Shown: positions 26,643 to 36,295, counted from the first letter of the stretch. The stretch: DNA of 64,000 nucleotides from Pararhizobium_B sp963838155 (GCA_963838155.1 CAWIQE010000017.1:62001-126000), one strand, 5' to 3'. Notes: generated by a model from the letters alone, not told the origin. Program-made: numbers and translations.

Positions 26643-27496
26643 GGGGAGGGCCGTCGGATGCCCTGACCGGCGACACGACGGCACATGCGCTGTTCTTCCT
26701 GTACGGGACCGGCGCCAACGGCAAGTCGGTCTTCGTCGACACGATCTCCGGCATTCTCGACGGCTACCACAAGACAGCGGCAATCGAGACGTTCACGGCA
26801 GCGAGCGGCGAGCGGCATCCGATCGACCTCGCTGGCCTGCGCGGCGCCCGTCTCGTCACCGCCGTGGAGACCGAGGAAGGCCGCCGTTGGGCCGAAAGCC
26901 GGATCAAGACCCTCACGGGCGGCGATAAGATCTCGGCGCGCTTCATGCGGCAGGACTTCTTCGAGTTCGTCCCGCAGTTCAAGCTGCTGATCGCTGGCAA
27001 TCACAAGCCGGGGCTGCGTTCCGTGGACGAGGCCATCAGCCGCCGCTTCCACCTGATCCCCTTCACCGTCACCATTCCGCCCCAAGAGCGCGACCCGAAC
27101 CTCGCAGTCGAATTGAAGGCCGAATGGCCCGGCATCTCGCAATGGATGATCGATGGCTGCCTGGCATGGCAACAGCATGGCCTCTGCCCACCGCCGGCCG
27201 TCGTGGAGGCCACGGCAGCTTATCTCGAAGCCGAGGACGCTCTATCGGCCTGGATTGACGAGTGTTGCACCCGCGACGCCGATGCCTGGACTGCATCCAA
27301 TACGCTGTTCTCGTCATGGAAGGCGTGGGCAGAGCGCGCAGGCGAGTTCGTCGGATCTTCCAAGAGGTTTGCGCAGAACCTCGAAACCCGTGGATTCCAT
27401 CCGCACCGCAAGACGAATGGCAGGGGATTTCAAGGACTTGTTGTGAATCCGCAGGACGATATTCCGCCGCACTGGAGGATGAAGCGCCGGGCATAG
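26643..27496 (+). pseudogene. C-terminal fragment of phage/plasmid P4-type primase-helicase
   Basis: The frame is open from just after a TGA near 26640 to the TAG at 27494-27496 and encodes the helicase half of a D5/P4 primase: Walker A GTGANGKSVF, ARLVTAVETEEGRRWAE, the sensor region FKLLIAGNHKPGL, and a C-terminal winged-helix part. The N-terminal primase half is missing and no start codon with a ribosome-binding site exists. It abuts the flavoenzyme stop (26601) on the left and a truncated acetyltransferase on the right, so it is a relic of an integrated element. Confidence 0.85.
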
Positions 27497-27504
27497 GTCG
27501 GCGC

Positions 27505-28309
27505 GGATATCAGCGCGCAATGGCTGAGCGTGCGGGCCGCGCGCAGGCGCGCTTCCGCCTGCATGATGGCGTGAAGAAACTGGTCGGTGTGCAGGCTGCC
27601 CTTCATCAGCGCGCCCAGCTCGCCCGCCCCGGCGGCCATCGCGGCCGCCCGCGCAGCGTCCTCGGGGGTCTCGGCCTCGACGATCCGGCAGCGCGAGATG
27701 TCAAGCGTTGCGGCCTCCGCGATTCGCTTCATTGCGTCGCCAGGGCCGTAGAGCACGGGCACGATCAATTTGGCGGCCGCGGCCGCGACCGCCCCGCCGA
27801 GCGCGTCCGCGCTGCAGGGGTGGACGATTCCGGTCAGCATTGGCTCCAAATTCCTGCACGCCTCGAGCAGTCCTGCCAGCCGGTGCTCGGCCACCTCGAC
27901 GACCTGGCGCGCGGTGGGGGCAAGAACGTCGAGGCTGGCGGTCGCCACCACCCGGCCGGCCGCGTCCGTACAGGCACCGTCGAGCACGATGAGCCCGTCC
28001 CCGGCGTGCTTCTCCCGCACCACGAGCCGCGCCGTCATCTCGGAGCCGACCGGCAATGGACCCTCGAGCCGGACAGAGGCGGTGCGGATCGAACTGCCCG
28101 GGCCGGGCAGCCTCGAGCCGGCCAGCGCGACGGAGGATGCCAGTGACGAGACCCGCCGCGTCCTGGCTCTGCCCCGGGACCGACCTGGCGTCTTGGTTGC
28201 CGAAGGCGGCGCCCCATGCGCGAAGGTCGGCGGCGCTCAGCGTTCTCGCGGTCGACACGGTCTCGCCCACCGCGATCTCGTCGAAGGTCCTGTTGACCAG
28301 AGACGACAT
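27505..28309 (-). pseudogene. enoyl-CoA hydratase/phosphate acetyltransferase, frameshifted and 3'-truncated
   Basis: The start at 28309 (MSSLVNRTFDEIAVGET) is that of the bifunctional MaoC-Pta family. The MaoC part reads in one frame to AAGLVTGI (about 28140), then homology resumes in another frame (ASSVALAGSRLPGPGSS) and continues through the Pta domain (MLTGIVHPCSADAL, AAMAAGAGELGALMKGSLHT) to LRAARTLSHCAL, where it is cut at the primase junction near 27505. A slip at a short repeat such as TGGCATGC would explain the shift. In other alphaproteobacteria this gene sits with ackA and DUF3141 in low-oxygen clusters. Confidence 0.85.
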
Positions 28310-29430
28310 CACTTGACCGCCCCGGGTTTGCGTCTCGGCGGCGTCGCGACGCGGTTCGGGCAGGGCAACTAGCTGCGGCTTGCCGGGCGCGGTCGGCAGC
28401 ACCTTCGCAAGCCGTGCCAGCCGATCGCGCGTTGCCGCGGTGAGCGGGGCGCCGGCGTTGGCGATCTCCTCCACATGGCCGAGCAGCTCCTTGCGTGCCT
28501 CGGGCTCGGGCACCAGCCCGGGCAACGCATCGACCGCGCTCTCCCCGTCGAGCTGTAGGACAAAGAACTGATCGCGCACCAGCGATTTGAAGGCGTCCAG
28601 CGACAGATGCAGCAGCTTCTGGCGCGCCACGTTCAGCGCCAGTGCGCTGCGCCCATCGATCGAGCGATCCGCCTCCGCCACGTAGAGCACGGCGCGAATG
28701 AGCGCCTCGTCGTAGCCGCCGAGATTCAGCATGGCGGCCTGCGCCGATCGCTCGGCCGCAAGTTCGGTCTGCCTGGCCGGCGTGGTGCTCGGCGCCGGGC
28801 GCGGGTCTGCCTGCGGGTCGATGCCCAGCATCGCCTGCACCATGGGAGCGCCATAGAAGCCGAACAAGGCCCGCTCGGCGATGTCGTCGCGGGCGATGCG
28901 GTACCGGTCGAGCGCAGCGGTAATCTGGTCGGACACATGGGTCTGCGCGACGACGAAGGGGTTGTCCGCGGCGGCCGGCCGGCGCCAGGCGGCCGCCGCG
29001 CCGGCCAACGCCTTGACGCCCGCCATCCACGGGTTCGCGTCGGCAAAGATCGTGTAGCTCAGCCTGAGCGGGTTCGTGGCTCGGGTGAAGCTGGCGGCGG
29101 TCTCGGTCGAGAGCGCGCGCACGGCGGGTTGCAGCCAGGTGCGGTAGAGGGCGAGTTTGATCGCCGAAAGCCGGGCGACGGCCGCGAAGGCGCGATCGTC
29201 ATCCGGGCTGTTGCATCCGGGCTGTTGCGTCCCAGCGCACGGATGTTGTCGAACGTGCGCGCCTCGAAGCGCACGCTCCAGCCGCCGGCGGCGCGCGCCG
29301 ACTCCGCGCCTGGTTGCTGGCGTGCAGTCGGCGGCGCCTGTTCGGTTTCACGCAAATTGGTCGCGATGTCGGTCACCATGGCGGGGTCCCTGCCCAGATG
29401 TTGTGCTTTCGTCGTCGCCCCGCCTACGCG
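28310..29430 (-). pseudogene. DUF3141 protein (PHA-synthase-related), C-terminal part, frameshifted
   Basis: The conserved C-terminal half of DUF3141 proteins is present: FDNIRALGRNSPD in one frame, then RAFAAVARLSAIKLALYRTW, LSYTIFADANPWMAGVKAL and FGFYGAPMVQAMLGIDP in another. The switch coincides with a 14-bp tandem duplication at 29200-29227; removing one copy restores NSPDDDRAF. The alpha/beta-hydrolase-like N-terminal half (several hundred residues) is missing. No stop separates this frame from the acetyltransferase start at 28309. In related genomes the two genes are adjacent in the same order. Confidence 0.82.
29200..29227. repeat. 14-bp tandem duplication causing a frameshift
   Basis: CATCCGGGCTGTTG occurs twice in direct succession (29200-29213 and 29214-29227) inside the DUF3141 remnant. 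Fourteen is not a multiple of three, and deleting one unit restores the expected protein sequence. Confidence 0.9.
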
Positions 29431-29484
29431 TCCGACACCGGTCCGGCCGGCAGGGCCGTGGTGCGCGAATTCGACACCTTTCAT

Positions 29485-29809
29485 GGGGGGTCATTTGGAG
29501 CCGGACCCTTTGTCTCGCGCAGTCTCCAAACAGCGATAGCGGGATCATCGACCAATAAAAAATTATCCGCCGAACTCGCTGAGCCGGCATTGACTTGCAT
29601 CAACATCCGACACCACTTTGCCCGGCGTGATCTTGCCGCCGCGCAGGGATTTCGTCGGGCGGTACGCGGTTGCTGTCCACGGCGCTGCTACCGATGGATC
29701 CATCGCGTCCCCTATCCCGCGATGGCCGATCGTCGCATTCTGAGTCTTCGTTATCAGCCGCCTCCTCCCCTTGCTACAGGAGGGCCTTGTGCGTGACGCG
29801 GTGGTTGGT
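29485..29809. other. gene-poor stretch with FNR/FixK box
   Basis: This 325-bp stretch between the DUF3141 remnant and the carboxymuconolactone decarboxylase gene has no credible coding frame. Apart from the FNR-type box at 29590 nothing was recognised. Confidence 0.5.
29590..29603. promoter_or_regulatory. FNR/FixK box (TTGACTTGCATCAA)
   Basis: TTGAC-N4-ATCAA matches the FNR/FixK/FnrL consensus TTGAT-N4-ATCAA at 9 of 10 defined positions. It lies upstream of the DUF3141 remnant on the minus strand and would once have driven the DUF3141-acetyltransferase operon under low oxygen. Confidence 0.6.
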
Positions 29810-30169
29810 TCAGGCTGGTTTGGGGTTTTTGGCGGCCATCTGATCCACCGCTTCGAGGGCTTCCGCAGCGTACATCACCGACGGACCAGCGCCCATATAC
29901 ACCGCCATCGCCAAAGCCTCGGCGACTGCTGCGCGTGAAACCCCCGCTCTGACCGCCGCCTCGGCATGGTACGCGATGCAGGGCGCGCAGCGGATCGCGA
30001 CACTGATCGCGAGCGCCACCAGTTCCTTGGTCTTAACGTCGAGCGCTTCGCCGCCATGGGCGGCGTGCGCCATCTCGGAGAAGGTCTTCAACACTTCCGG
30101 TGCCGCCTGCCGCAGGTCGCGCACCGCGCCATTCATGTTTCCCATCAGGGCCATCCAATCCTCAACCAA
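29810..30169 (-). CDS. carboxymuconolactone decarboxylase family protein (AhpD-like)
   Basis: The 119-residue protein has the AhpD/CMD fold with the redox CxxC and following histidine (AIRCAPCIAYHAEAAVRAG), typical of small peroxidase-reductase or carboxymuconolactone-decarboxylase homologues. The start is a TTG at 30169, seven bases after AGGAG; the ATG at 30154 is an alternative without a site. It lies 37 bp downstream of the ABC permease gene and probably ends the hlyD operon. The substrate is unknown; a thiol-peroxide role is inferred from CxxC. Confidence 0.85.
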   Translation of the reverse strand: MVEDWMALMGNMNGAVRDLRQAAPEVLKTFSEMAHAAHGGEALDVKTKELVALAISVAIRCAPCIAYHAEAAVRAGVSRAAVAEALAMAVYMGAGPSVMYAAEALEAVDQMAAKNPKPA

Positions 30170-30206
30170 AGCTTCACTCCTCTTGGTCTGCTGGACACAT
30201 GCTTGC

Positions 30207-31316
30207 TCAAGTCACCCGCTTGCGGAACAGCCAGCCGGCCGCCGCGAGTGTCACGGCTCCAATCACCAACATCGGCCAGTATTGCGAGGCGAGCTGCGAA
30301 AAACCTGCGCCTTCGAGGAACACGCCGCGCACGATTATCAGGAAGTAGCGCATCGGATTGGCGAAGGTGAGAACCTGCACCCATTCCGGCATGTTCACGA
30401 TCGGCGTCGCGAAGCCTGATAGGATGACGGAAGGCACCACGAACAGGAATGCGCCAAGCAGCGCCTGCTGCTGGGTCTTGGCCAGGGCCGAGATGGCGAG
30501 CCCTATGCCGGTGACAGCGAGAACGAACAACAGCAGCCCGAGATAGAGGGGAACAAGCCCGCCCCGCAGCGGCACGTGGAACCAGAGTACCGCGGCGGTT
30601 ATGATGATTGATGCTTCGACGACGCCGATCAGGAGCCCGGGCAGCCCCTTGCCCAACAGGATGTCGATTTGTCGGAGCGGGGTGACAAGGAGCTGGTCGA
30701 ACGTCCCCATCTCGCGTTCTCGTGCGACCGATAGTCCGACGACCAGAATGGTCACCACCTGGGTCAGCAGTGCGACGATGCCGGGAACGATGAACCAGCG
30801 AGAGGCGAGATTCGGATTGTAGCGGCTGCGCATCTCGAGGACCGCCGGCGGCTGAGGCGCGCCATGGGCCGCGCCCCAGGCGAGAGCGAAGTCGCTCAGG
30901 ATCGCATTTGCGTAGCCCCCGATCAGCAGCGCAGTATTGGAATTGCGCCCGTCGACGATGATCTGCACAGGCGCCGGCTGGCGGGTGAACAGATCGCGCG
31001 TGAAGCGGCGGTCAATCACCAGCACCATCTGCACCTGGCGGGAATCGATCAGCGCATCGACCTGGTGTCCGCTTTTCAGAACCGCCTCGACGGAGAATGT
31101 GGGCGACCCCGAGAACCGGGCCACAAGATCGCGCGAGGCCTGGCTGCGGTCTTGGTTGTAGATCGCGATCGGCACGTGATTGAGGTCGAATGTGGCGGCG
31201 TAACCGAACACGATGAGCTGAATCAGCGGCGGTCCGATGAGCACCATCCGGGACCTGGTGTCGCGCAGCACCGCCAGCAGTTCCTTGACGACGAGTGCGA
31301 GAACCTGCCATCCCAT
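30207..31316 (-). CDS. ABC-2 type permease, second of exporter
   Basis: The ~369-residue membrane protein has an N-terminal span (RMVLIGPPLIQLIVFGYAA), a large periplasmic domain of about 150 residues, and five C-terminal spans (GIVALLTQVVTILVVGLSV, EREMGTFDQLLVTPL, VPSVILSGFATPI), as in YhhJ/YbhR-type exporters. The ATG at 31316 is chosen; an overlapping TTG at 31325 is an alternative. With the gene before it, it forms the transmembrane pair for the double-ATPase protein at 32440. Confidence 0.9.
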   Translation of the reverse strand: MGWQVLALVVKELLAVLRDTRSRMVLIGPPLIQLIVFGYAATFDLNHVPIAIYNQDRSQASRDLVARFSGSPTFSVEAVLKSGHQVDALIDSRQVQMVLVIDRRFTRDLFTRQPAPVQIIVDGRNSNTALLIGGYANAILSDFALAWGAAHGAPQPPAVLEMRSRYNPNLASRWFIVPGIVALLTQVVTILVVGLSVAREREMGTFDQLLVTPLRQIDILLGKGLPGLLIGVVEASIIITAAVLWFHVPLRGGLVPLYLGLLLFVLAVTGIGLAISALAKTQQQALLGAFLFVVPSVILSGFATPIVNMPEWVQVLTFANPMRYFLIIVRGVFLEGAGFSQLASQYWPMLVIGAVTLAAAGWLFRKRVT

Positions 31317-31321
31317 GGCGC

Positions 31322-32443
31322 TCAATCCAACCGCTTGCGGGCACTCGCCCGCGCCAGTCCGAGGAAGATCGCCGCCATGATGCCCAGCGCCAAAGCGTTG
31401 GGCAGGATCACCGACCAGATGTCGCCGGCAAGGAACACCGACTGCAGAATAGCGACAAGATAGCGTGCCGCCACGACATGGGTGATGGTTTGGACGGCCT
31501 GCGGCATGCTGTTGATGTCAAACACAAAACCCGAAAGGATGAAGGCCGGCAGAAACGTGGTGACGATGGCGATCTGGCCGGCGACGAACTGGTTGCGCGC
31601 CACGCTGGAAATCAGCAGCCCCATCCCCAGCGCGGCCAGCATAAACAGGGCCGAGGTGGCGCTGAGCACGAGGATCGAGCCTTCCAGCGGCACCCCGAAC
31701 AGAAACACCGCCAGCGCGACCGAACCGGCCATGCCACCCATTCCGAGAATGAAATATGGCACGAGCTTCGCGAGCAGGATTTCCCGCATGCGCACGCGGG
31801 TCACCATCAAAGCCTCCATCGTGCCGCGCTCCCACTCACGCGAAATCACAAGGGCAGTCAGGAGTGCGCCGGTGAGCGTCATGATCATCGCAATCAAGCC
31901 CGGCACCAGGTAGTCCCGGCTGCTCACGGCCGGGTTGAAGCGCACGCGCAGTTGCACGGTAAGCAGCAGCGGCGAGATTCGCCCTTCCGCCCGCGCACGG
32001 GTGGCAAGCCAGTTGGCCCAGATCTGCTGCATGTAACCTTCTATGATCCGCGCGTTGTTTGCATCGACACCGTTGACGATGACGCCGATCGGCGCTGCGC
32101 CGTGCGATTCCGCCTTTCGGCTGAAATCGCTCCGCAGCCAGACGATGCCGTCCACCTCGCGCGCAGCCATGGCCCGCTCGGCATCCTGGACAGTGCTGAA
32201 CCGGTGCGGACGAAAGAACGGAGAGTGAAGGAACTGGCTGGTGAAGCTGCTCGTGAGCCGATCGGGCCTTTCGACAACCAGCGCCACGGGCACATTGCGG
32301 GCGTCAAGAGAAACACCGTAGCCGAAGATCAGCAGCAGCACCGCCGGCAGAACGAAGGCCACCGCGAGCGCCGAAGGATCGCGTGCGATCTGCACGAACT
32401 CCTTGCGCATGAGCCCCAGCAGGCGTCGAAGCGCGGCGGTCAT
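31322..32443 (-). CDS. ABC-2 type permease, first of exporter
   Basis: The 373-residue membrane protein has the same plan as its downstream partner: MRKEFVQIARDPSALAVAFV, a periplasmic domain, and C-terminal spans containing EWERGTMEALMVTRVRMREI and TFLPAFILSGFVFDINSMP. Its ATG overlaps the stop of the ATPase gene by 4 bp, showing translational coupling. YbhS/YhhJ-like exporters move drugs, cations or envelope compounds; the substrate is not evident here. Confidence 0.9.
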   Translation of the reverse strand: MTAALRRLLGLMRKEFVQIARDPSALAVAFVLPAVLLLIFGYGVSLDARNVPVALVVERPDRLTSSFTSQFLHSPFFRPHRFSTVQDAERAMAAREVDGIVWLRSDFSRKAESHGAAPIGVIVNGVDANNARIIEGYMQQIWANWLATRARAEGRISPLLLTVQLRVRFNPAVSSRDYLVPGLIAMIMTLTGALLTALVISREWERGTMEALMVTRVRMREILLAKLVPYFILGMGGMAGSVALAVFLFGVPLEGSILVLSATSALFMLAALGMGLLISSVARNQFVAGQIAIVTTFLPAFILSGFVFDINSMPQAVQTITHVVAARYLVAILQSVFLAGDIWSVILPNALALGIMAAIFLGLARASARKRLD

Positions 32444-34236
32444 GCTGCCGCCGGCGCGCTTGCCGCCTCGATGACGGAGATAAACGCGTCCTCCATGGTC
32501 GGATCCTGAAGGGCTGGGGTCCGGGCGGCAACCTTGATCGATTCCGGAGTGCCTTCGGTCAGGACCCGGCCCTGGGCCATGATGACCAACCGGTCGCAGT
32601 ACTCCGCCTCCTCCATGAAATGCGTCGTTACCAGTACGGTGACGCCTGCCTCCGCGAGCGCGTTGATACGACGCCAGAATTCCCGCCGCGCCAGCGGGTC
32701 GACCCCGGATGTCGGTTCGTCGAGGAACAGGATCTCCGGTTCGTGCATCAGCGCGCAGGCGAGCGCGAGCCGCTGCTTGAAACCGAGGGGAAGGTCGCGC
32801 GCGGTTGCATCAAGCATCGGGCCGAGGCCGAACTCCGCCTCTGCCCAGGCGAGACGCGCTTTCTGGTGCGCGCCGACAAGCCGGTAGGCACTGCTGAAAA
32901 ACCGAAGGTTTTGCGTTACCGACAGGTCGGCGTAAAGAGAGAACTTCTGCGCCATGTATCCGATGCGCCCCCGCGCCGCGGCCGATGCAGCGCGCAGGTC
33001 GAAGCCGGCCACGCGCAACCTTCCGTCCGACGGCGGAAGCAGCCCGCACAGCATCCGGAACGTGGTGGATTTGCCAGCCCCGTTGGCGCCGAGCAGGCCG
33101 AAGATTTCACCACGGGCAACCTTGAACGTGACATCGTTCACCGCGACGAAGGCCCCGAAACGACGCGTCAGGTGCTCCACCGTGATCACGGCTTCCTTTG
33201 GAGGTGTCACAGCGGGCGAAGGTTCTGGCGGCACGTCAGACGCGCCGCGGGTCTCAGCGGTCGCGGCCGGATCACCCGGGAGCAAGCCTTCGTGCCGGGT
33301 CCGGAGCCGAGCGACGAAGCTGTCCTCGAAGCGTGGCGGCGTCGGTGTCAGTGTGAGATCCGGAGCCTCGGCTATGAGCGCCTTTGGCTCCGGCTGGGCG
33401 GCGGTTGCGGTCACAACCCGAACCTGACCTCCCTGAATGACTGCATCGATCACGCCGGGAGCGCTCGCAAGCCGTGCCTGCAATTGTCGCCGCCCGAGCG
33501 CGGCATTGGCAAAGAAGCTGCGACCCGCCATTTCGGCGGTGAACGAACCCGGCGGGCCGCTGCCCATCATGCGGCCTTCATGGATGAGCAACACCAAATC
33601 GCAGCGCTCCGCTTCATCGAGATAGGCGGTGCTGAACAGGACCGTCGTATTGGCTTCTCGGGTCAGGTGCCCGATGATCTGCCAGAGTTCTCGCCGCGAA
33701 ACCGGATCGACCCCCACGGTAGGCTCGTCGAGCAGCAACAGTTCGGGCGGATGCACCAGAGTGCAGGCGAGGCCAAGCTTCTGTTTCATCCCGCCCGACA
33801 GGCGACCCGCCATGCGTGAGGTGAACGGCCCGAGGCCGGTCATGTGGAGGAGCTCGGCATAGCGTTCCCTGCGCGCGCCCTTCGGGACGTTCTGCAGGTC
33901 GGCATATAGGTCGAGATTCTCTTGGACCGTGAGATCCTCATAGAGGCCGAAACGCTGCGGCATGTAGCCGAGCCGCGCCTGCACGGCTAGCGGTTCGCGC
34001 GCAACGTCGAGGCCCAATACCTCGATCCGGCCGGCCTCGGTGCGCAACAGACCTGCGACCAGTCGCATCAGGGTGGTCTTGCCGGCACCGTCGGGCCCGA
34101 TCAGGCCGGTCACGTCACCGCGCGCCGCGGTCGCGGAAATTCCGGCGAGCGCCGTGATCACACGCTTGCCGGAGCGAAAGCTGTGGCGGAGGTCGTCGAA
34201 CCTTAGCGCCGGGCCGGGATCACTTGTGGGCCGCAT
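32440..34236 (-). CDS. ABC transporter protein with two fused ATPase domains (RbbA/YhiH/YbhF type)
   Basis: The 598-residue protein has two nucleotide-binding domains. The first (residues ~10-230) has Walker A GPDGAGKTT, signature LSGGMKQKL and Walker B LLLLDEPTVGVD. The second (~350-580) has Walker A GANGAGKST, Walker B ILFLDEPTSGVD, but a degenerate signature LPLGFKQRL. It overlaps hlyD by 17 bp and the first permease by 4 bp, so all form one operon. It energises the two permeases; asymmetric hydrolysis is suggested by the altered signature. Confidence 0.92.
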   Translation of the reverse strand: MRPTSDPGPALRFDDLRHSFRSGKRVITALAGISATAARGDVTGLIGPDGAGKTTLMRLVAGLLRTEAGRIEVLGLDVAREPLAVQARLGYMPQRFGLYEDLTVQENLDLYADLQNVPKGARRERYAELLHMTGLGPFTSRMAGRLSGGMKQKLGLACTLVHPPELLLLDEPTVGVDPVSRRELWQIIGHLTREANTTVLFSTAYLDEAERCDLVLLIHEGRMMGSGPPGSFTAEMAGRSFFANAALGRRQLQARLASAPGVIDAVIQGGQVRVVTATAAQPEPKALIAEAPDLTLTPTPPRFEDSFVARLRTRHEGLLPGDPAATAETRGASDVPPEPSPAVTPPKEAVITVEHLTRRFGAFVAVNDVTFKVARGEIFGLLGANGAGKSTTFRMLCGLLPPSDGRLRVAGFDLRAASAAARGRIGYMAQKFSLYADLSVTQNLRFFSSAYRLVGAHQKARLAWAEAEFGLGPMLDATARDLPLGFKQRLALACALMHEPEILFLDEPTSGVDPLARREFWRRINALAEAGVTVLVTTHFMEEAEYCDRLVIMAQGRVLTEGTPESIKVAARTPALQDPTMEDAFISVIEAASAPAAA

Positions 34237-35389
34237 CGGTCGGTCCGCATCCAGGCGTGTTCGCTGTTTTCTGGTTCAGATCAATGCTAACAGTTGCCGG
34301 CATGCCGAGCCGCAGCTGATCGTGTGCGTCGCACACATACACCCTCAGCTGATACACCAATGCAGCCCGCAACTCGGTCGTCTCGACCGTCTTCGGCGTG
34401 AATTCCGCTGTCGATGCCAGATAGCCGATCCAGCCCGGATAGGCCCGGCCTGGATAACTGTCGGTACGAACGGTCGCCGCCATGCCGAGGCGGATACGTC
34501 CGAGCTTGGTCTCGGGCACATAGGCTCTCACCCACAGCGGACTCGGCAGCGCCATGGTCAACACCGGTGTGCTCGGTGAGGCCATATCTCCCGGCTCGAG
34601 GATGCGGTTCTCGATGATGCCGTCGGCCGGCGCATAGAGCCTGGTGTCGTCGAATTTCCGTTGTGCAAGTGCGACACCCGCCATCGACGCCTCATAGGCG
34701 GCGCGAGCGCCGGCGATATCCTCCTCCCTCGGCCCTTTTACGGCCAGAACATAGGCTTGCTTTGCCGCCTCATATTGCTGACGGGTCGTATCGAATGCCG
34801 CCTTCGCGTTGTCACGCTGCTGGATCGATGCTGCGTTGGTGGTTGTCAGTGTGGCGTAGCGCCGATAGTTCGACTGGTCGTTCAAATAGGTCGCCTGCAA
34901 GGCGTCCATCGTTGCCTTCGCCTGCGCGATCTCTTCCGGCCGGGAGCCGGCGAGTAGCTTGTTCAGCATCTGCTTCTGGTTCTGCATTTGCGCCTTGGCC
35001 TGAGCCAGCGCCGCGGCGTAGCGCGCATCGTCCAGGGTTGCGAGCAGCTGACCGCGCTTCACCACCGCACCCTCCGGCACAAGGATTGCGGTGACATGGC
35101 CACTATCGTTGAATGCCGGTTGAACCTCGCGGATGTCGATGTTGCCATAGAGTGCCAGTATGCCAACTGCAGCCGATGGCTCGCGCTCAAGCCAGGCGTA
35201 ACTGCCGGCGGCGGCGGCCAGGAGCACGACGATCAAGAGGGCAACAACTCGTTTTGAGATACGCCGGCGAGTGTCCGGCACAATCGGCTGCTGCGCAGCG
35301 GGCGTCACCCGGTCTATTGCCGGAGCAACCTGTCGAAGGGTCGGGACAGGCTTCTCGCTGACCACGCCCAAGGGCCTTCTCCTCCGCAT
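34220..35389 (-). CDS. HlyD/EmrA-type membrane fusion protein
   Basis: The 389-residue adaptor has a cytoplasmic N-terminus, one transmembrane segment (VVALLIVVLLAAAAGSYAWL), a biotinyl-lipoyl half-motif (GHVTAILVPEGAVVKRGQLL), a long coiled-coil hairpin (residues ~150-260) and a C-terminal beta domain (LYAPADGIIENRILEPGDMA). The ATG at 35389 has GGAG nine bases upstream; longer in-frame starts are less likely. It links the inner-membrane ABC pump to an outer-membrane channel not encoded here. It is the first gene of the operon and lies 123 bp from a perfect FNR/FixK box. Confidence 0.9.
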   Translation of the reverse strand: MRRRRPLGVVSEKPVPTLRQVAPAIDRVTPAAQQPIVPDTRRRISKRVVALLIVVLLAAAAGSYAWLEREPSAAVGILALYGNIDIREVQPAFNDSGHVTAILVPEGAVVKRGQLLATLDDARYAAALAQAKAQMQNQKQMLNKLLAGSRPEEIAQAKATMDALQATYLNDQSNYRRYATLTTTNAASIQQRDNAKAAFDTTRQQYEAAKQAYVLAVKGPREEDIAGARAAYEASMAGVALAQRKFDDTRLYAPADGIIENRILEPGDMASPSTPVLTMALPSPLWVRAYVPETKLGRIRLGMAATVRTDSYPGRAYPGWIGYLASTAEFTPKTVETTELRAALVYQLRVYVCDAHDQLRLGMPATVSIDLNQKTANTPGCGPTDAAHK

Positions 35390-35511
35390 AAAGTACGCAC
35401 TCCAGCGCCAGCGCAATTCCCTGACTGCCGGCGATATTGGCACGTCGCCTCCGCCGCCCGCGGGAAACCGTCTCTCACCGCAATCGATACTGCAGCGCGG
35501 CAAATCCTTCC

Positions 35512-35525
35512 TTGATGCACATCAA
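35512..35525. promoter_or_regulatory. perfect FNR/FixK box (TTGATGCACATCAA)
   Basis: TTGAT-N4-ATCAA is an exact match to the consensus. It lies 123 bp upstream of hlyD, suggesting that the exporter operon is induced at low oxygen. No other regulatory gene is nearby. Confidence 0.7.
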
Positions 35526-35659
35526 CGGGCAACGGGCGCCGACGCTGGTTGGCTTCGCGCCGTTCCACCAAGTGCGCTCCAGAGCCGGTCATCTGACGAA
35601 CCTTGAACGAAGGCGCCGGCATCCGCGTCTAGTTGACGTGACAGCGTTAATCCCGCCTA

Positions 35660-36295
35660 TCAAAACGACGCTTCGGTTTGGGGAGTGGCACGTGAGATCA
35701 GATTGCGCACGTTCGATACCTGCCACCTGCCGCCACGAGCGGTGCGGATGCCCCGGTTGTTGAGCGCCTCTGCAATGCCGCGGTAGCTGGTGATGCCGGC
35801 GCGCTGCAGGCTTTCGATGACGGGCAGCAGCGCCGCTGCGAAGCGGTCGGCCTCAGCGACCGAGACGGCCCGGCCGCGAGAAGCTGCTTCGGCCAGATTG
35901 GATGGGTTGCCGAGCCTGGCGCCTTTGGCCTTGCGCTGGGCGAGGGCAGCCCGGGTCCGCTCCGAGATCAGCCGGCGCTCCTTCTCGGCAAGGGCTGCAT
36001 AGAGGTGCAGCATGAAGGGATCCGCGTCGGCGCCGAGTTCCGCGACGATGAAGGGAACACGCTGTGCCATCAGGCCCGAGATGAAGGCGACGTCGCGCGA
36101 CAGTCGGTCTCGCTTGGCAACGATCACCGGGCAGCGCTCGCGCCGGGCAAACGAAAGCGCCTCGGCGAGGCGAGGGCGCCGGTCGAGGGCGTCGGAGCCT
36201 TTGCCCGTCTCGATCTCGACGAACGCGTCGATCAGATCCAACCCCTCCGCCTCGGCGAAGCGCTCGACCGTGCTGCGCTGGGCGTCGATCCCCCA
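35660..36295 (-). pseudogene. serine recombinase (resolvase/invertase), N-terminus lost
   Basis: The frame encodes most of a resolvase-type recombinase: IDAQRSTVERFAEAEGLDLI, VIVAKRDRLSRDVAFISGLM, YAALAEKERRLISERTRAAL, and a C-terminal recombinase helix-turn-helix ending RWQVSNVRNLI. The first ~15 residues, which should hold the catalytic serine (YxRVS motif), are replaced by a fragment of an IS3 orfA in another frame. The protein would lack its nucleophile and is scored as a pseudogene. Homologous scraps recur at 42017-42265. Confidence 0.85.
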
